A stretch of 64,000 bases of DNA from NCBI GenBank assembly GCA_022494885.1, contig JAGVSM010002405.1, positions 124,001-188,000 on the forward strand. The letters run 5' to 3'. The notes under the pieces were generated by a model, which worked only from the letters and a program-made list of their open reading frames with translations, searched no databases and was not told the DNA's origin. A program made the translations under genes and the position numbers. This stretch comes from Micrasema longulum (Eukaryota; Arthropoda; Insecta; Trichoptera; Brachycentridae). The first letter of the stretch is position 1, and each line of letters opens with the position of its first letter. Positions 45,135-57,487 of the stretch are shown here, in pieces.

Positions 45135-45305
45135 TGAATCGGGTTGTGGTCCCGACTTCCGGCTCAAAGGTCCGTGGTTCGAATCTCGCTCAACCCCAAT
45201 TTGACCCCCATTTTCTTATAGTGAGTTATTTTTAACTCGTTGAAAATGGACCTCAAAATAAAATATTTGGGTAAATCATAAAAACGTCAAAAACTTTTTT
45301 TATAA
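45135..45305 (+). repeat. tRNA-derived SINE, family B (reference copy)
   Basis: The head is gggttgtggtcccgacttcc + ggctcaaaggtccgtggttc + gaatctcgc. The body has cccattttcttatagtgagt, tatttttaactcgttgaaaa and tggacc, and the tail is gtaaatcataaaaacgtc. This is the cleanest family-B head. Confidence 0.8.
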
Positions 45306-45449
45306 AAAAAAAAAATATGCTTATGAAATGCAAAATGTGCCAGTTTGAAAGTAGTAGGAGTAGATGAATATAATATAAACGTTATAGATTATAGCTGAAG
45401 AACAGAGCGATTTATATAAAAACAAACAATATGTCGTGAGTTCCTACAA

Positions 45450-45790
45450 TAAAACTGCAATGTCATGCACCGTTCCAACGTTAAGTGTTTCCGGTCTATT
45501 ATTCAATGGAAAAATTAAACTCATTACAACATAGAAGTGTCTCAATTATCTTCAGTTTAAACACAAGACGGTTACTTGAATAGTTAATAGTAAAGAGAGC
45601 ACACGGAATGGCAACAGTATTAAGGGTAATACAGTTTACTACTTCCATCCCGAAGGTAGTCATTATGGCCATACGCCATTTTAACTACCGACTATCAAAT
45701 CGACCCGTCAAAAGCCCTTCGTAAACAACTAGACCTATTTGTAGTTATTGGTAATGAATGCGTCCATATTGCTGCAAATAAACATAAACA
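45450..45790. promoter_or_regulatory. candidate cis-regulatory block
   Basis: Complex, not repeated in the window. It includes cattatggccatacgccatt + ttaactacc with two GCCAT cores (YY1/Pho-like), cgacccgtcaaaagcccttc, and ttattggtaatgaatgcgtc + catattgctgc. No coding frame with a domain. It is one of the best candidates for conserved non-coding DNA by appearance. Confidence 0.3.
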
Positions 45791-46119
45791 TAAAACAAAC
45801 AAGTAATCAAATAAAATAAACTCCATTTGACCCATTGTTTTAAAATATTATTTTTTAACCATTTGTGTGTTATAAGCGAGTTAACGCGCTCTACGTTTTC
45901 GTAATAATAGGTTTGGCCATATTAAAAAAGCCCCTGTAAATGCTTTATTTTTTACGTATTTGAGGGGCTAAATTCAACAATTTTAGATTTCATACACTTA
46001 GGGTAATTTAAGCGAATACGTTCTTAAAGTACCAATTATACTAGTATCTTCCTCTTAAATTTGTCTAAAAAACTCTGGCCTTACCGGTTACTGCCAACGT
46101 GATACTTAGCGGCATTTGA

Positions 46120-46500
46120 AATATTAAAAAGCCGATATAATAATCATCTTCATTCCTCTTTCAGCACCAAGTGCACTGTAGGGTACTGGATTTTTAAACT
46201 GGTAGATGGCTGCTCTTAGATAAAAATCTTGAATAAGAAAATCGAACAAAGATAAATCCGCCTTGTTGTGTTTGGCGGGTTTGTCGCCAATTCTCATGTC
46301 CTGTGTTCGATTCCTAGCAGGGTGGGCATGAAATATTGATTTTACAGGTGGTTCCACACTGCAAAATTTAATTGTTCCTGAAGCGTAAGACTAATCATTA
46401 TACTTTCATGTAACAAATACGCTGCATATAGCTTCCTAATCTAGTGTCTTATTCACCACGGGAAGCTGAAAGCAAAATGGTGATGCATATATTTAATAAA
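46120..46500 (+). repeat. SINE family A, 5'-extended form (near full length)
   Basis: Begins with a 5' part (ggctgctcttagataaaaat), then taaatccgccttgttgtgtt, a B-box gtcctgtgttcgattcctag, and the body gggtgggcatgaaatattga, ctgaagcgtaagactaatca, ctttcatgtaacaaatacgc. The left part 46135-46190 looks like a reversed SINE 3' end, so two copies may be joined head to tail here. The frame 46124-46357 (minus) is a by-product. Confidence 0.65.
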
Positions 46501-46834
46501 AATCTTAACGTTTTTCATACGGCAAAAGAAAAAAAACTTTCTGAACAATAATATAAAGTGATATTCCCCAAAAACCTTTTAAAAATGTCAGTTGAATAAA
46601 TTAAAAATAACGTACAATACGTTCAAATGAAAGACCATGTAAAAACTAATTTTCAATTAATTTTACAACTTTTTGTAAGGTATAAATATTTTGTTATCCT
46701 AGCTGTATTATATGTTTATTTAATGACACCAAAACCAGATTTTATGCGTCATAGCCATTAGCTATACACGGTTAAAATCAACTCCATATTTTTTCAAAAA
46801 CCTAAGTAAAATAAATTTTCACACTTGAATATTC

Positions 46835-46970
46835 CCTGGGCGTAAGACTGATCATCTAACCTTCATGAAACAAAGAAATATCAAGATACGCTGCGATTGG
46901 TGTACCAATGCAGTGCCCTAAGCGCCATTAGGTGCGGAAGGGAAATGATGATGAATGAATGATAGTGATG
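46835..46970 (+). repeat. SINE family A, 3' half
   Basis: Very well preserved 3' half: gggcgtaagactgatcatct, gatacgctgcgattggtgta, ccaatgcagtgccctaagcg, ccattaggtgcggaagggaa and an atgatgatgaatgaatga tail. Confidence 0.85.
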
Positions 46971-46999
46971 AAAATAAAAAAGTACTAAGCTGATAAAAT

Positions 47000-47286
47000 A
47001 AATAAAACAACTTTGTTCTTAACAACTATTTTTTTTCCACCTACCGGTTTCAAAGCTAGACAAGCTTTTTTCTCAAGGTATACATAACTTTTGAATTATT
47101 TCTTATTTTATTTTATTGGTATGCTGCCAATTAAACAAATTAATCATTTCAATTTGTTTGCTTGTTTTGATAAAATAAAATGGGAAAGAGTTCATTAGTA
47201 AAGTATACCTTGAGAAAGAACCTTATCTAGCTTAAAAACCGGTCCATGGAAAAAAGAACAGTGGTCAAAAACAAAGTTGTTTTATA
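47000..47286. mobile_element. palindromic element, 84-bp inverted arms
   Basis: The left arm 47000-47083 (aataaaacaactttgttctt ... ccggtttcaaagctag ... ctcaaggtatac) and right arm 47203-47286 (gtataccttgagaaagaacc ... cttaaaaaccggtcc ... aaacaaagttgttttat) are inverted copies around a 119-bp AT-rich centre. On the minus strand the left arm reads CTTGAGA, an AAAGCT/AGCTTT hairpin, then GAAACCGGT, a layout reminiscent of a hammerhead core but with a non-consensus first box. No coding. Half of the repeat may also exist at 26137-26165. Confidence 0.7.
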
Positions 47287-47289
47287 TAT

Positions 47290-48650
47290 TTTATTATAAT
47301 GAATAACTGCAAAGTTTGTGTTTCAAATATGAAATTAATAGCACAGAGTTATGTTTTAAATCCAACATTTAGCGAAACTTTACTTGGTAAAAATCCTACA
47401 AAAATTTAATTTCACAAATCCATTTATTCTTTCAAACGTGGGACTTTTCAACGAAACAGTATTATTAAAAAAAAACTGTTTTCTGAGGCAAATGTCAAGC
47501 AATTTGAAGGTAAATGTTTTGCATATGCTATGAATACAGAGCATCCACAATTTTAAAGGAAGTCCGCAAAAAATAAACGTTTTCGTTGAGCGAATAAAAT
47601 ATTCAAAAGAGTAAATTTATTCAACTGTTGAAAGTGATACAATTCGCTTAGTTACAGACATCCGAAGAATTTTTAAATCATGTTGTTTATTACATTATAT
47701 TACTTGTCTGTAGTGAATGATTTCACGTTAATAACCACATTTTTAGAACTATAATATTATTGAAATTCATCGTTTACGACGATATAATTATAAATGTTCG
47801 TTTTGACAACTATTGCATTTAACTCGCTAGGTTTTTCATGTTCGACAAATTATATCTCAACGTGAATAAAATACGGTTTTGAAAGGGTTGTTTCGGAGCT
47901 GAGGCTTTTTTTGCGCTCATGATCTGAAGAATAAAATCAAAATGATCGAATAAATCATTATTCTATGTAAGCATCAAATACAATAATTTATTATGAAGCG
48001 TGACGAGTCTGGCAATATTATATTATCCTGTAGGTAATATGTATATGTTGTCTGTTTTGGTCCCTTATAAAGTAACAAAATTATTGCAAATGTGTAAATT
48101 TCGTGGGTTTGCCAAAAGTTGCTAAGTCCACATTTTAGGTATATGGTGTAAGCGATGAATTGTGTGCATTTACGTGAATGTTTCTAGCTCCTTCAATCTC
48201 AGTAAAGCAGCTTTATAGTTTATAGGTTTTTAAAGAAAATGTCGTAAGTCGAGTTTTTTCTACATTTAAACAGGAAAAAGTTTGTAAAAACAGTAACAAT
48301 ATTAACTTAGGCAATGAACAAGCTAAAATTTTCATGTATCTTCTCTGCCAAAACATTGTAATATTACTAACCATTTTTTTCTATCAGAATGTCAAACTTT
48401 GAAATTGCGATAACTCCATAACATGTTTTATGGACCTACCAACTTTTGGCAGTAACCCCACGATTTGCTGTTCGCAGATCTGCTGTTTGTTCTAAGGGCT
48501 TAAGGTTTTTACAATATTTACTTATTTATTCATTCAAAATTACACTCGTTTAAGTATAAATGCACTATTGCTGATTTAAAAAACACTAATGACAAATGTG
48601 CAAATAAATGTATTAGCTGAGAATAAATGTTAAAATATACTTTTTTTAAA
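47290..48650. other. spacer
   Basis: AT-rich. A patch at 47875-47960 (gaaagggttgtttcggagct, ttttttgcgctcatgatctg) is more complex. No gene recognised. Confidence 0.4.
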
Positions 48651-48654
48651 TTGC

Positions 48655-48805
48655 GCTGTTATGATTTTCTAAAATATTTTAGTGTCACGGGTCATTTCCA
48701 ACTAGTTGTAACAATTAAAATGAGAATTGAGTCATGTTAGAGTGGGGTTGAAATCTCAGAATTCTGATCCGTAAGCCACGAGACCATAACCCGGTTATTT
48801 TGAAT
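48655..48805 (-). repeat. tRNA-derived SINE, family B
   Basis: Reverse modules: gcgctgttatgattttctaa, catttccaactagttgtaac, aatgagaattgagtcatgtt, then the head ggttgaaatctcagaattct + gatccgtaagccacgagacc + ataaccc. Confidence 0.7.
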
Positions 48806-48894
48806 TTGTCAAGTCGTCAGAAGCTAATTTTCTTTCTAACGATAATTTTCTTAGGGACCATCAACATATATTTTTTTCTTTAAAAAGTAATTTC

Positions 48895-49400
48895 TCTGAT
48901 AAAGGTTTAACCATCGCAGTACTCTTGGGAGTGACGTAAAAGTGTTTGTAATTTTTCTAACCACGTGTGAAACAAAATACCGCCATTTTCCTAAACGAGG
49001 GGGCGCTGAACACAATTGTGAGCAAGAGTCACACAGCTGAGTAACATTTCACGCTGTCTCTTCCCGGAACCCTCTAGCGGATAATGATTATGTCAACTTA
49101 AATTCGCCCCCGCCAACGAAATGTGGAATATTTCCGTAATACGGAGTTCGTTGTTATTGTTTTTCGGGTTTACGCAACGGGAATTTTAATTCGCGGGATT
49201 CCGTCGGCTGATACGGCTTTATGGCGGATACGATCGGGGATGAAGATATTCGGGGGCGCGGGCGGAGAAATTATTAATAAGCAAAACATAACGCGAAAAA
49301 ACAACGGGGGTGTTACGGCCACAGTGAGACACGAAAAAGTAAAAGAGCGTGAATATTTAAAGGGCCCCTTTTTTACAATTATTTTTAAGCCCCTATTTTA
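48895..49400. promoter_or_regulatory. CpG-rich island with CTCF-like and YY1-like motifs
   Basis: The strongest compositional shift in the window. Motifs in order are tgacgt (48932; CRE-like), cacgtg (48962; E-box), cgccattttcc (48981; YY1/Pho-like), and cgagggggcgctg (48996-49008), which fits the CTCF core AGGGGGCGCT. CpG-rich sequence follows, with attcgcgggattccgtcggc and gatcggggatgaagatattc + gggggcgcgggcgg. A 92-codon frame (49123-49401, GTG start) covers the CpG part but has no domain and is likely a by-product of few stops in GC-rich DNA. A distal enhancer, insulator or promoter is plausible. No transcript evidence can be seen. Confidence 0.35.
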
Positions 49401-49404
49401 AGGT

Positions 49405-50550
49405 TTGTTACAGAGTTTTTAAAAAAGACAGTATTAGAAATATTGTCACACAAATAAACACGTACTATAGAGACGTTATCGTATTTACTCTAGATTTCAA
49501 TGCTGTTTTTTTTATTTCTAATGCCACTAAAGCTAGAAATGCATTTTTTCCGGCTTTAGGAAAAACAAACTTACCTAAAATTAATGTCACAAAGTTTGAC
49601 TTATTGTAATTTTTTAACATTCTATGGTTTCATAAATAATAAATAATAAGAACCAGAAATAAAAACTTTTCAATATGACGGCTTAGCTATCTTTCTTTTT
49701 TAAAATATTTTTATTTATTAATAACAATTTGATTTGAAACGTATTTCATATTTTTATTGCTAGGTCAATATTGTTTTAGCTAAAAAAAAGCCACGTCTAA
49801 GTAAAAAATATAAAAATCGGCATCTTATTTAGAAAAAAAGCAATGTTTTAAAATTCAATTTCATATAAGGCATTAAAAAAATATTACGAAATGGAAAAAA
49901 AAAATATAACGAAAGATAAAAATAAATTTTCCACTTTTGTTTAAGACATAGGTATGTGTTTAACAATTATTAAAAATAAAATCTTTTTAAAACACATGAT
50001 ACTTTGAGAGGGCACACGATAAAATTTCGATGTGCCTTATTTCCAGATTTAAAATAAATATACACAAGCTTTAACAATATAAACAATAGAATCGTGTTAA
50101 CAATATTGTTTATTGAATACTTTTTCTCATTTTTCACTGTCATTTTCCATTAATAATGTATTTGACTTTTTAGTAAAAAATACCATATTTTGGTAGACTA
50201 TAGTTAGGTTTTTGACCCGAGTAATTTTTTTTAAATCCAGGCACTTGGTATAATTACTTTTCTAGTGCTACGCTTACATTTTTGAACAATAAATCTTGCT
50301 ACGAAGCATTTATATTGCAGCAAAAATTATAAACTTTTTTACGGTTAAAATAAAAATTGTAATCGTATTCATTTCTGAAACTACCTTACAAAAATATTAT
50401 TCATTAATTTTTTTGGCTGTAAAACAAGCTAGTATGCTTTATTTATATTTTCAGCACGTCACACTCCAGCTTATGAAAAATTCACAAAATTTATTTAAAA
50501 AAATATATATATCGACCGATCTTTCTACAATACGAATCCAATTGGTGTAT
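49405..50550. other. AT-rich spacer
   Basis: No gene or repeat recognised. Confidence 0.4.
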
Positions 50551-50552
50551 TA

Positions 50553-50900
50553 ACATATTACAACAAAAATGACGAGCATATTTACGACCCTGTCGACTGT
50601 TATTTGCTGATTATTTTTATACATTGTAACATTCACCATTTTGCCTATGTTTTAAAATAAACAATTTTAAATTTTTTTTATCTGTTGAATTTTAATGAAA
50701 GGGCTAAAGCTTTTATTGATGAGGTTAAGCTAAATCTGTCTGAATATTTTACCTACTAAGCAAATCAAAATTATTTTTTTTATTATTATACTTCTTCTTA
50801 AACCAGTTGGTTTAATAAACAATATTTTGATATTGTCTAAGTGCTCATAGATTTGGACGGGATTTTACCCATCAACTTATAACTTATTTACTAAAAGCAT
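50553..50900 (+). repeat. foldback-family copy, strongly diverged
   Basis: Outline matches the left half at 35695-36000: attacaacaaaaatgac, gtaacattcaccattttgcc + tatgtttt, atctgttgaattttaatgaa, agggctaaagcttttattga and tgaggttaagctaaatctgt. The core acagggcttatg module is lost. Confidence 0.45.
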
Positions 50901-50934
50901 ACTGGTTCTAACTAGAAACACAAAATTACAAAAA

Positions 50935-51100
50935 AGGCTTCCTCCGCTGTGTAATGGCTAAAATGTTTGACTCGCGAGTAGTAGACTTCCAAGGTTCGGT
51001 TCCCAGTGAAAACACCATTAAACGTGATTTTTTATTGGCCTGTGTATTTTTTTCTCTAATTCACCATTATATTTGGGCCTCCTGACCAGTTCAGATTGTT
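50935..51100 (+). repeat. tRNA-derived SINE, family C
   Basis: The head is tccgctgtgtaatggctaaa + atgtttgactcgcgag (A-box side) and ttccaaggttcggttcccag (B-box). The body runs through cattaaacgtgattttttat to tcaccattatatttgggcct. Confidence 0.7.
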
Positions 51101-51104
51101 CATT

Positions 51105-53555
51105 TTCGGTTTATTTTTTAAAAGTTATTGTTTCTCAATATGTTTTATTTTATCATTAGATTTATATACTTTACATTTATATATGTCTGTTTATCCTAAC
51201 TATAATAAAATTTATAATAAAATAAGTTTAAATATCTGAGCTCATTTCTACAGAGTTGTTTTAATGAATTATAAAACCGTTTGAATTTTGACATTTCTCA
51301 TTAACATTATTTCATCTGAACTGTAGATTTTATGGGAATTTTCATGTTTTAATGCCAATATTCATAATTTTATACAAATGTAAGCCGTAGGTTTAATGAA
51401 AAAGTAACGGTTATGAAAGTTTACACTTTATAGCTTATACGACTCGGTCGTGCAAGGCAATCGTTAAACCTATGGAGAAATTATTCATAATGTAAGGCAC
51501 AGGGCCGGCTTCAGGGTTGGCGAAGTTAGTAGGGTGGTTTAAAAAATCCTGTCTGTAGCTCTGTAATATAATAAAATTATGATATAAAGTAGTATGATAT
51601 AACAAATACTTAATGATATCCGTTTTTTCTTTAAAATTTTCATATAAATACAAATATATTTAGAATATGAAGTGCGGATAAATGAGGTATGCTGGATTTA
51701 TAAGAAAAATGATCAATAATGTAATTCGTTTCCTTGCAAATTGACCTTAATTTGATATTTTATATAGGTGCCTTTGTAGCATACCCAGCGAGAATTTTTT
51801 TCTTGTTTTTCAAAGCTTTTTCAATAACCTTGTAGTACCTTATTGCATTACATTTCATCTTCTTACAAACCTTAATTACATTAAATTTCATGTAATATTT
51901 TATGTAAATGTAAAAATAAAATAATAAAACAAAAATGAAGTCGCTTAAGATATGTTTAATTGTATTTGGCTTAGATTATTTTCACATATTTTTTTAATAC
52001 GTAACAACGTGACAGTGCACTCTGATTTTACCCCTTTTTTATGATTTACGTGTCTTTTATAAAATAACACACTTAGTTATTATAACACAAAAATTGTTCC
52101 TACAAAAAGTAATTGAAAAATACAGTTTTAATGCACCTATCATTTATTAAGAGTTGGGGCAAGTTCTCAGGCACGGGTCGTTTCTGGTAATGTCACTTTT
52201 AGTTGTCTCTGTACTCAATAAAAGGAATGTATAATATGAATACTAAAAATATTTATAAAATGTATTTTTATTTCATTTTCACTATTATTTTACAATTCAA
52301 TAATTTAACAGTGCCTGCATTGATAAACTTATTTTGTTTCATTATAGTTAACCATTGTTATTTAATTGTAATTGTAATAACCATCTTTTTTGGTAAAAAG
52401 TAAAACTTTTTTTATGCATTACGTTCTTTGTTTTATTTTTGTTTAGAAATCATATACCAAAACATTTTAACTAGGTATGACACTTGAAAGTGAACGAAAA
52501 AATAACCACTACATAATATTATATGGAAAGGGATAGGATGCGGGCGCTTATTGTTTTCGAACCGGCTCTGGTTCAAAACATAAACCAGTGTGGTTATAAT
52601 TCCTTATTAAAATATACTGCTAATCTAAACGTCTATTATTATATTTTACAATGAAAAAAGGAATACTAGTAATTAAAACTTCTCGCAGTTGTGGTACTGA
52701 CATTTTAATTAAAAAGGAAACAATGTATTGCATATTGTTAAGGAATTCTTTCAATAATATAATTCTGAGCTCGAATAAAGATATTTTTACATTGATTTCT
52801 AAAAAAAAACTGTTTCATAATAATACTGGACTTTACCCAAATTCAACTTGGGAGAATTAGATAGATAATGCAATTTTTTTACAAAAGGAGACTTTTTATG
52901 TTCTTTTTATAATTAGATTATTTTGAGTGTTGTTTTGTAATTATGTTGATAGAATCGGTATTCACTTTCGGTAACATTTGACAATAAATTTTTAATTAAA
53001 AACTGGTGTTGGTTTAGGTTGATATAAATAAAAATAACAATTTTTAAATTTGTATATTTTTGTGTAAAATTATTTTACTTATTATTTATTTTTATACGGC
53101 CGTAGCTGATGTGTACAAAATGTGTTCTACAGTTAAAAAGTTAAAATATTTATTGATGTATTTTTAAAATAAATTTTTAAAAAGCTGTTTTGATTTGCTT
53201 GTTTGTCCGCAAATTAATGTTGGTTGATTACTAAATTGAGCATTCAAATGTTTTTTGTGCATTTCTATATAAACTGATTTCATCATTACAATTATAACAA
53301 TTATTACAATTATTTTTACAACAATGTACTAGTAGATAGTTGTAAAAATAAAAATAACTGTGTTGAAAGTTAGATTTACAATAGGGTTTCAATAGATTTC
53401 TGAAGAATCGCAGAAGTCTTTGATATTTTACAAATGTAAATAAGATTAATATTGCTATTAAAAAGCTTTTGAATTATGTGTTATTTCTATCTCGCTTGAA
53501 ATATTTGTATATTCTTAGCATTACTCGTTTAAACCATTATGTTCAATTAACCTTT
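51105..53555. other. AT-rich spacer
   Basis: No gene, SINE or inverted repeat recognised. Small frames (52203-52403, 52651-52860) are low-complexity and not convincing. Confidence 0.4.
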
Positions 53556-53559
53556 GTAA

Positions 53560-53965
53560 GTTGTTCCTAAGCATCAAAGCGCGGATGGAGTAAAAAGCAA
53601 CACAGGCGACCGTTCATTCGGAGAGTAAAGTTTAGATTAGTTTGATCTAACTTTTCATTCTTTCTGTTCCTCCGAGTACAGTTTGTTATTCGGTTTTAAC
53701 TCCCGTCAAGTGCAATCTCATTGGGCTTAATTTCTATTGATAAATGACAAACTGATAAAAGTTCCACGACGCCGAACCCATTTCAATCGGAAGATCCAAT
53801 CAAATCTCTGTCATCCTTTGTAAGCACTGCACTCCTGGCACTTGAGAAAATATTTCGAAGGAAATCAATCGTGATTTATTAGAAAAGTTTCCGATGTGCT
53901 TTTCGCTAATGGGAGATATTTCACTTTTAAAAGGTTTTTAGACAATCATTGATTTATGCCTTTGA
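53560..53965. promoter_or_regulatory. candidate regulatory island
   Basis: Complex sequence with gcatcaaagcgcggatggag, gtttagattagtttgatcta, cagtttgttattcggtttta, cgacgccgaacccatttcaa and aatcaatcgtgatttattag. It contains GATTAG and a TCAATCGTGATTTA composite resembling PBX/Hox sites. No coding frame. Confidence 0.25.
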
Positions 53966-53969
53966 AAAC

Positions 53970-55735
53970 GTTATAATGTACCAATAAATCATAACCAAAT
54001 TATAATAATTGTATCTCGCGATGGCTGAAAACCAGATACTCAATATTTCAATTATTATTTACTTGTTGAACTTATAAAAAACAAATCTTTTTTTAAAATC
54101 CGGTGTTATAATTTTTACAAATATTTTGTATTTCTTTCTTGAATTTGATGAACGAAAACAAATTATAAAGAACAGATAAAGAGTGTTGCTCTATAAGGAA
54201 AATAAAGGTTTATTCACTCTCGTTTATTCTGAAGTTTTTAAGGCGTAACCTTTTACTGCACATCGTAAAATATATTTGTTCGTATTACTCTGGTTGATCA
54301 AATCAAGTCGCGGTTCAAACTTTGCTCGGAAATATCAAATATACGAAGTATTCTGTTACAAAATGTATCTGTCGTAGTACGTATCTTGGAATACATTTGA
54401 TCAAGATGCAAATTCAATTGAACAGCAGACCCATTTCAATAATATTTCCTTATCCACTGTGACAGATGCGCTCCTGATACCGAGGCTTGAGTTAGATTGG
54501 AAATTCACTGCTTGAGGTTGAAAAATGAAGATGAACTCTCGTGAAGATATGATGAAGTGATTATCTTCCAACTTGATAGGAGTAATAAAAGTCGCATAAA
54601 CTTTTAGTGCAATTTCATATGACTGGAAATTCTGCAACTTCCGAGGTCTTCTATTGTTCTATTCACGGTCGAGAAATTTATTTAATTAAATAAATTATAC
54701 TGGAAACTAAAAGTTTTGATAGAACTTGAGATAAATATGATTTTGATTTGTTAATGGACCGGAATTTTTATTGTTTTAAAATGTAAAAATAGGACTTTAT
54801 ATCAAATTACTGTTCACAATTATCTGCATACGATAACGCTTAAAGCATTCATTTGTATCAGTAAATGTAAAGTACCTTGATTATAAGTCACACGAAAGTA
54901 AAATGCTTAGTCCCACACTTAAGAAACTCCTTCAGGAACAGTAAAATATTTAAGTGTATAAGCATTTTTTGGAAACAAAATATTGAACATTGATCTTGAC
55001 ATGAATTAAACTAAGTGGTAGACAAAACTCAATATTACAATTTAAAAAATTTCGAGTTTACGGATTCTTCGAATTTATCTGATGTGTGATACATTATTCC
55101 TTAGCCGTAGTTAATTTATTCGTTAGTAATTCTTTACCCTACCCTCTAAAGAAGTGGTCAATTTTGAATATCAATAAGATAAAACAAAAAATATCAAAAA
55201 TTATGATCAACATCTGATCATTGCTTATAAACTTTTTCTTTATAAAGGGAAAAAAGAAAGGAAAATTGATATTAAGCATTGATGATAGATTTTTAAGGTG
55301 CGATAGATCCCTCGTAAAACCCTTTTCTTAAAAACATTTTGAAAGGTAAAATTTGAAGATTTGGACTGAACGAAAGGGTTTATTGACGGGTGGGTAGTAA
55401 AAACCGGGCACACGAAAAATATAAAAGAAAACGTACCCATCTGTATGGATACTAAGTACCCAGCACTAGCATACTTTCTTTTTATAAAGGTACACATAAA
55501 TTATAGCACACCTATAAAGCAAAAATATACCTAAATGCCAATAGAACCCGAACAATTTATTTTCTAATTTAGTGAAATGAATCGTTAAACTAAAATGAAG
55601 CGTGCCACACTAAATATATTGAACGTTGAAATGAGTTGGTGTTTTAGCAATTTTTCAGCTAATTTGAACGAATTATTCTCCGTGGTCTTTAAAACAAGTT
55701 TCTCATTTTAGAAATAAACGACGGATACTTTGAAC
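53970..55735. other. spacer
   Basis: Mixed composition. No gene or repeat recognised. The frames 54401-54637 and 55240-55497 (both minus) have no recognisable domain. Confidence 0.4.
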
Positions 55736-55739
55736 CGGA

Positions 55740-56110
55740 GAAATAAAATACCCGGGTATCCATGAAGAATATTGTATCTGAAAATCAGCGAACGTATTAC
55801 AACTTTACAATTAATACTTTTTTCTATCGGTTTCAAAACAATTTTTTTGCCGAGGGTGGAAAATTAAGTAGCGTCAAACGGGGTTTTTCTGCCCACCAAG
55901 AGGAAATTCTAAGGATTAGAGGTTAAACAGTATTTTTTTAAAACATTTTATGAACTCTGGTTATTTTCATATAACTATAAAACGATGTAGAAAGAACACA
56001 TACACACGACGCCGACGGTTTCATCCCAGAATCCCCACATAATTATAGATAAGAGTTTCTCTTGAAGCGCTTTAGAGTTTTATACCACACACTCAGCATT
56101 CCAGGTCTTC
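55740..56110. promoter_or_regulatory. candidate regulatory island (weak)
   Basis: Includes aaaatacccgggtatccatg, gccgagggtggaaaattaag, cgtcaaacggggtttttctg and acacgacgccgacggtttca. Complex but without a recognised family or strong motif cluster. Confidence 0.2.
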
Positions 56111-56114
56111 TAAG

Positions 56115-57480
56115 GATTATTTCAATTTAAAAATGAGATATTTTCATCCAATAGAATTTCTTGAATAAAAATTTTTACTAAATACAAAATAGAATTAGTA
56201 ATGCACAACGTTATGATATCAATTTCGTTTTAATCAATTTGATAGAAAAAGTACACTCGTACCTACGTACCTATTACTAAAGCGTAATGTACAATTTCTG
56301 ACATTAAAATGATTTAGTAGTTTATAATTTTTTTAAAGCAAAAAATGAAATATTTTAGTATCCGTTATTAAAAAATTAGCACTTTAAACTTTATTTCATA
56401 TCTGTGTATATTTGTATTTTATTTATTTTTTATCGGGTGAGCGTATTAAAAAAACTTTTAACCAACTACTATTGATTTAAATTTCAATGAATTGAAGTTT
56501 TTTGTATCTGTTTCAAATAAATAAAAAATAAAAAAATGATTAAAAAAAGTGATACGTTTGCTCTATACTAGATGTAAATACATAAGTCATACTAACAATT
56601 TTCGTACTCAAGAATAAGACCATATCAACAATCTGACACATTTTTCATTTCGATTTTATATTTTATTCAAATCATTCGCCCACTTATTACAAATTAGTAT
56701 TTTGAACGATAAACGAATGGAAAATGGCAACGTTACTCGAGATGAATACACTACGTATTTTTTTGCAATTACTAACTTAAATAATTCAGAGGGTTAATTT
56801 TTTAGTCAATTTATTTTACAAATGTTCAAAGGAAAATAAAAATACCCAACAATTAAAACATGAAAATTATTGCTAACGACGAAAAAATTGACCGTTTTCA
56901 GTCTTCAGTCAACTTCTGAATTAAGTATAGTTGAGGGGATGTTTCATACTGTAATTAATTGATTCTCGCCTAAGAATGTATTTAAGCACGAATTCTCTGT
57001 GTATAGTTTGCGTCCCTGATAATAACTAGCCGCAATTCTTTGATCTTTTATTTGCGATGCTTTTCTTTGACTCCAGGCGTTTACTAGAAGCGGAGAATTT
57101 GGAAGAAAAAAGGAAAGGTGTTTGAAAGGTATTTGGTACGTTTCCAGCTGAGTCTGGAAATATTATATGAAATTCCCAATAATTATTATGGACGAAATAA
57201 TATTATTATAAAAAAAATATTACCTGTCAATTCTGACTTAATCCACAAAAAAATATAAAATATAAAGAAGTACTCATAAATATAACAAAAAGCATTGATT
57301 AAAGAAAAGTAGTACCATTGTATGACTGCTGGTGAATTATATTGCCTTAAATTATCATAAGTATCTAAAGCGTTGAAAGTGTATCTATTCCTAGTCGCCC
57401 GTTTGTCTTATCCGTCGAAACAAGAATCAATTTATTCGGTTTTAATTTGTGGAATTTTGTTTGTTAAGAAAAAAATATAT
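56115..57480. other. spacer with one complex patch
   Basis: AT-rich except 56930-57120, which holds gtttgcgtccctgataataa, tagccgcaattctttgatct and ctccaggcgtttactagaag. No gene recognised. Confidence 0.35.
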
Positions 57481-57487
57481 ATTTGTT

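Noticed and set aside
46124..46357. 77-codon minus-strand frame with HAHPARNRTQDM
   Set aside because: It is a reading of the SINE head. The same pseudo-peptide style arises from other family-A heads.
49123..49401. 92-codon frame in the CpG-rich island
   Set aside because: No ATG start and no domain. A stop-poor frame is expected where GC content rises.
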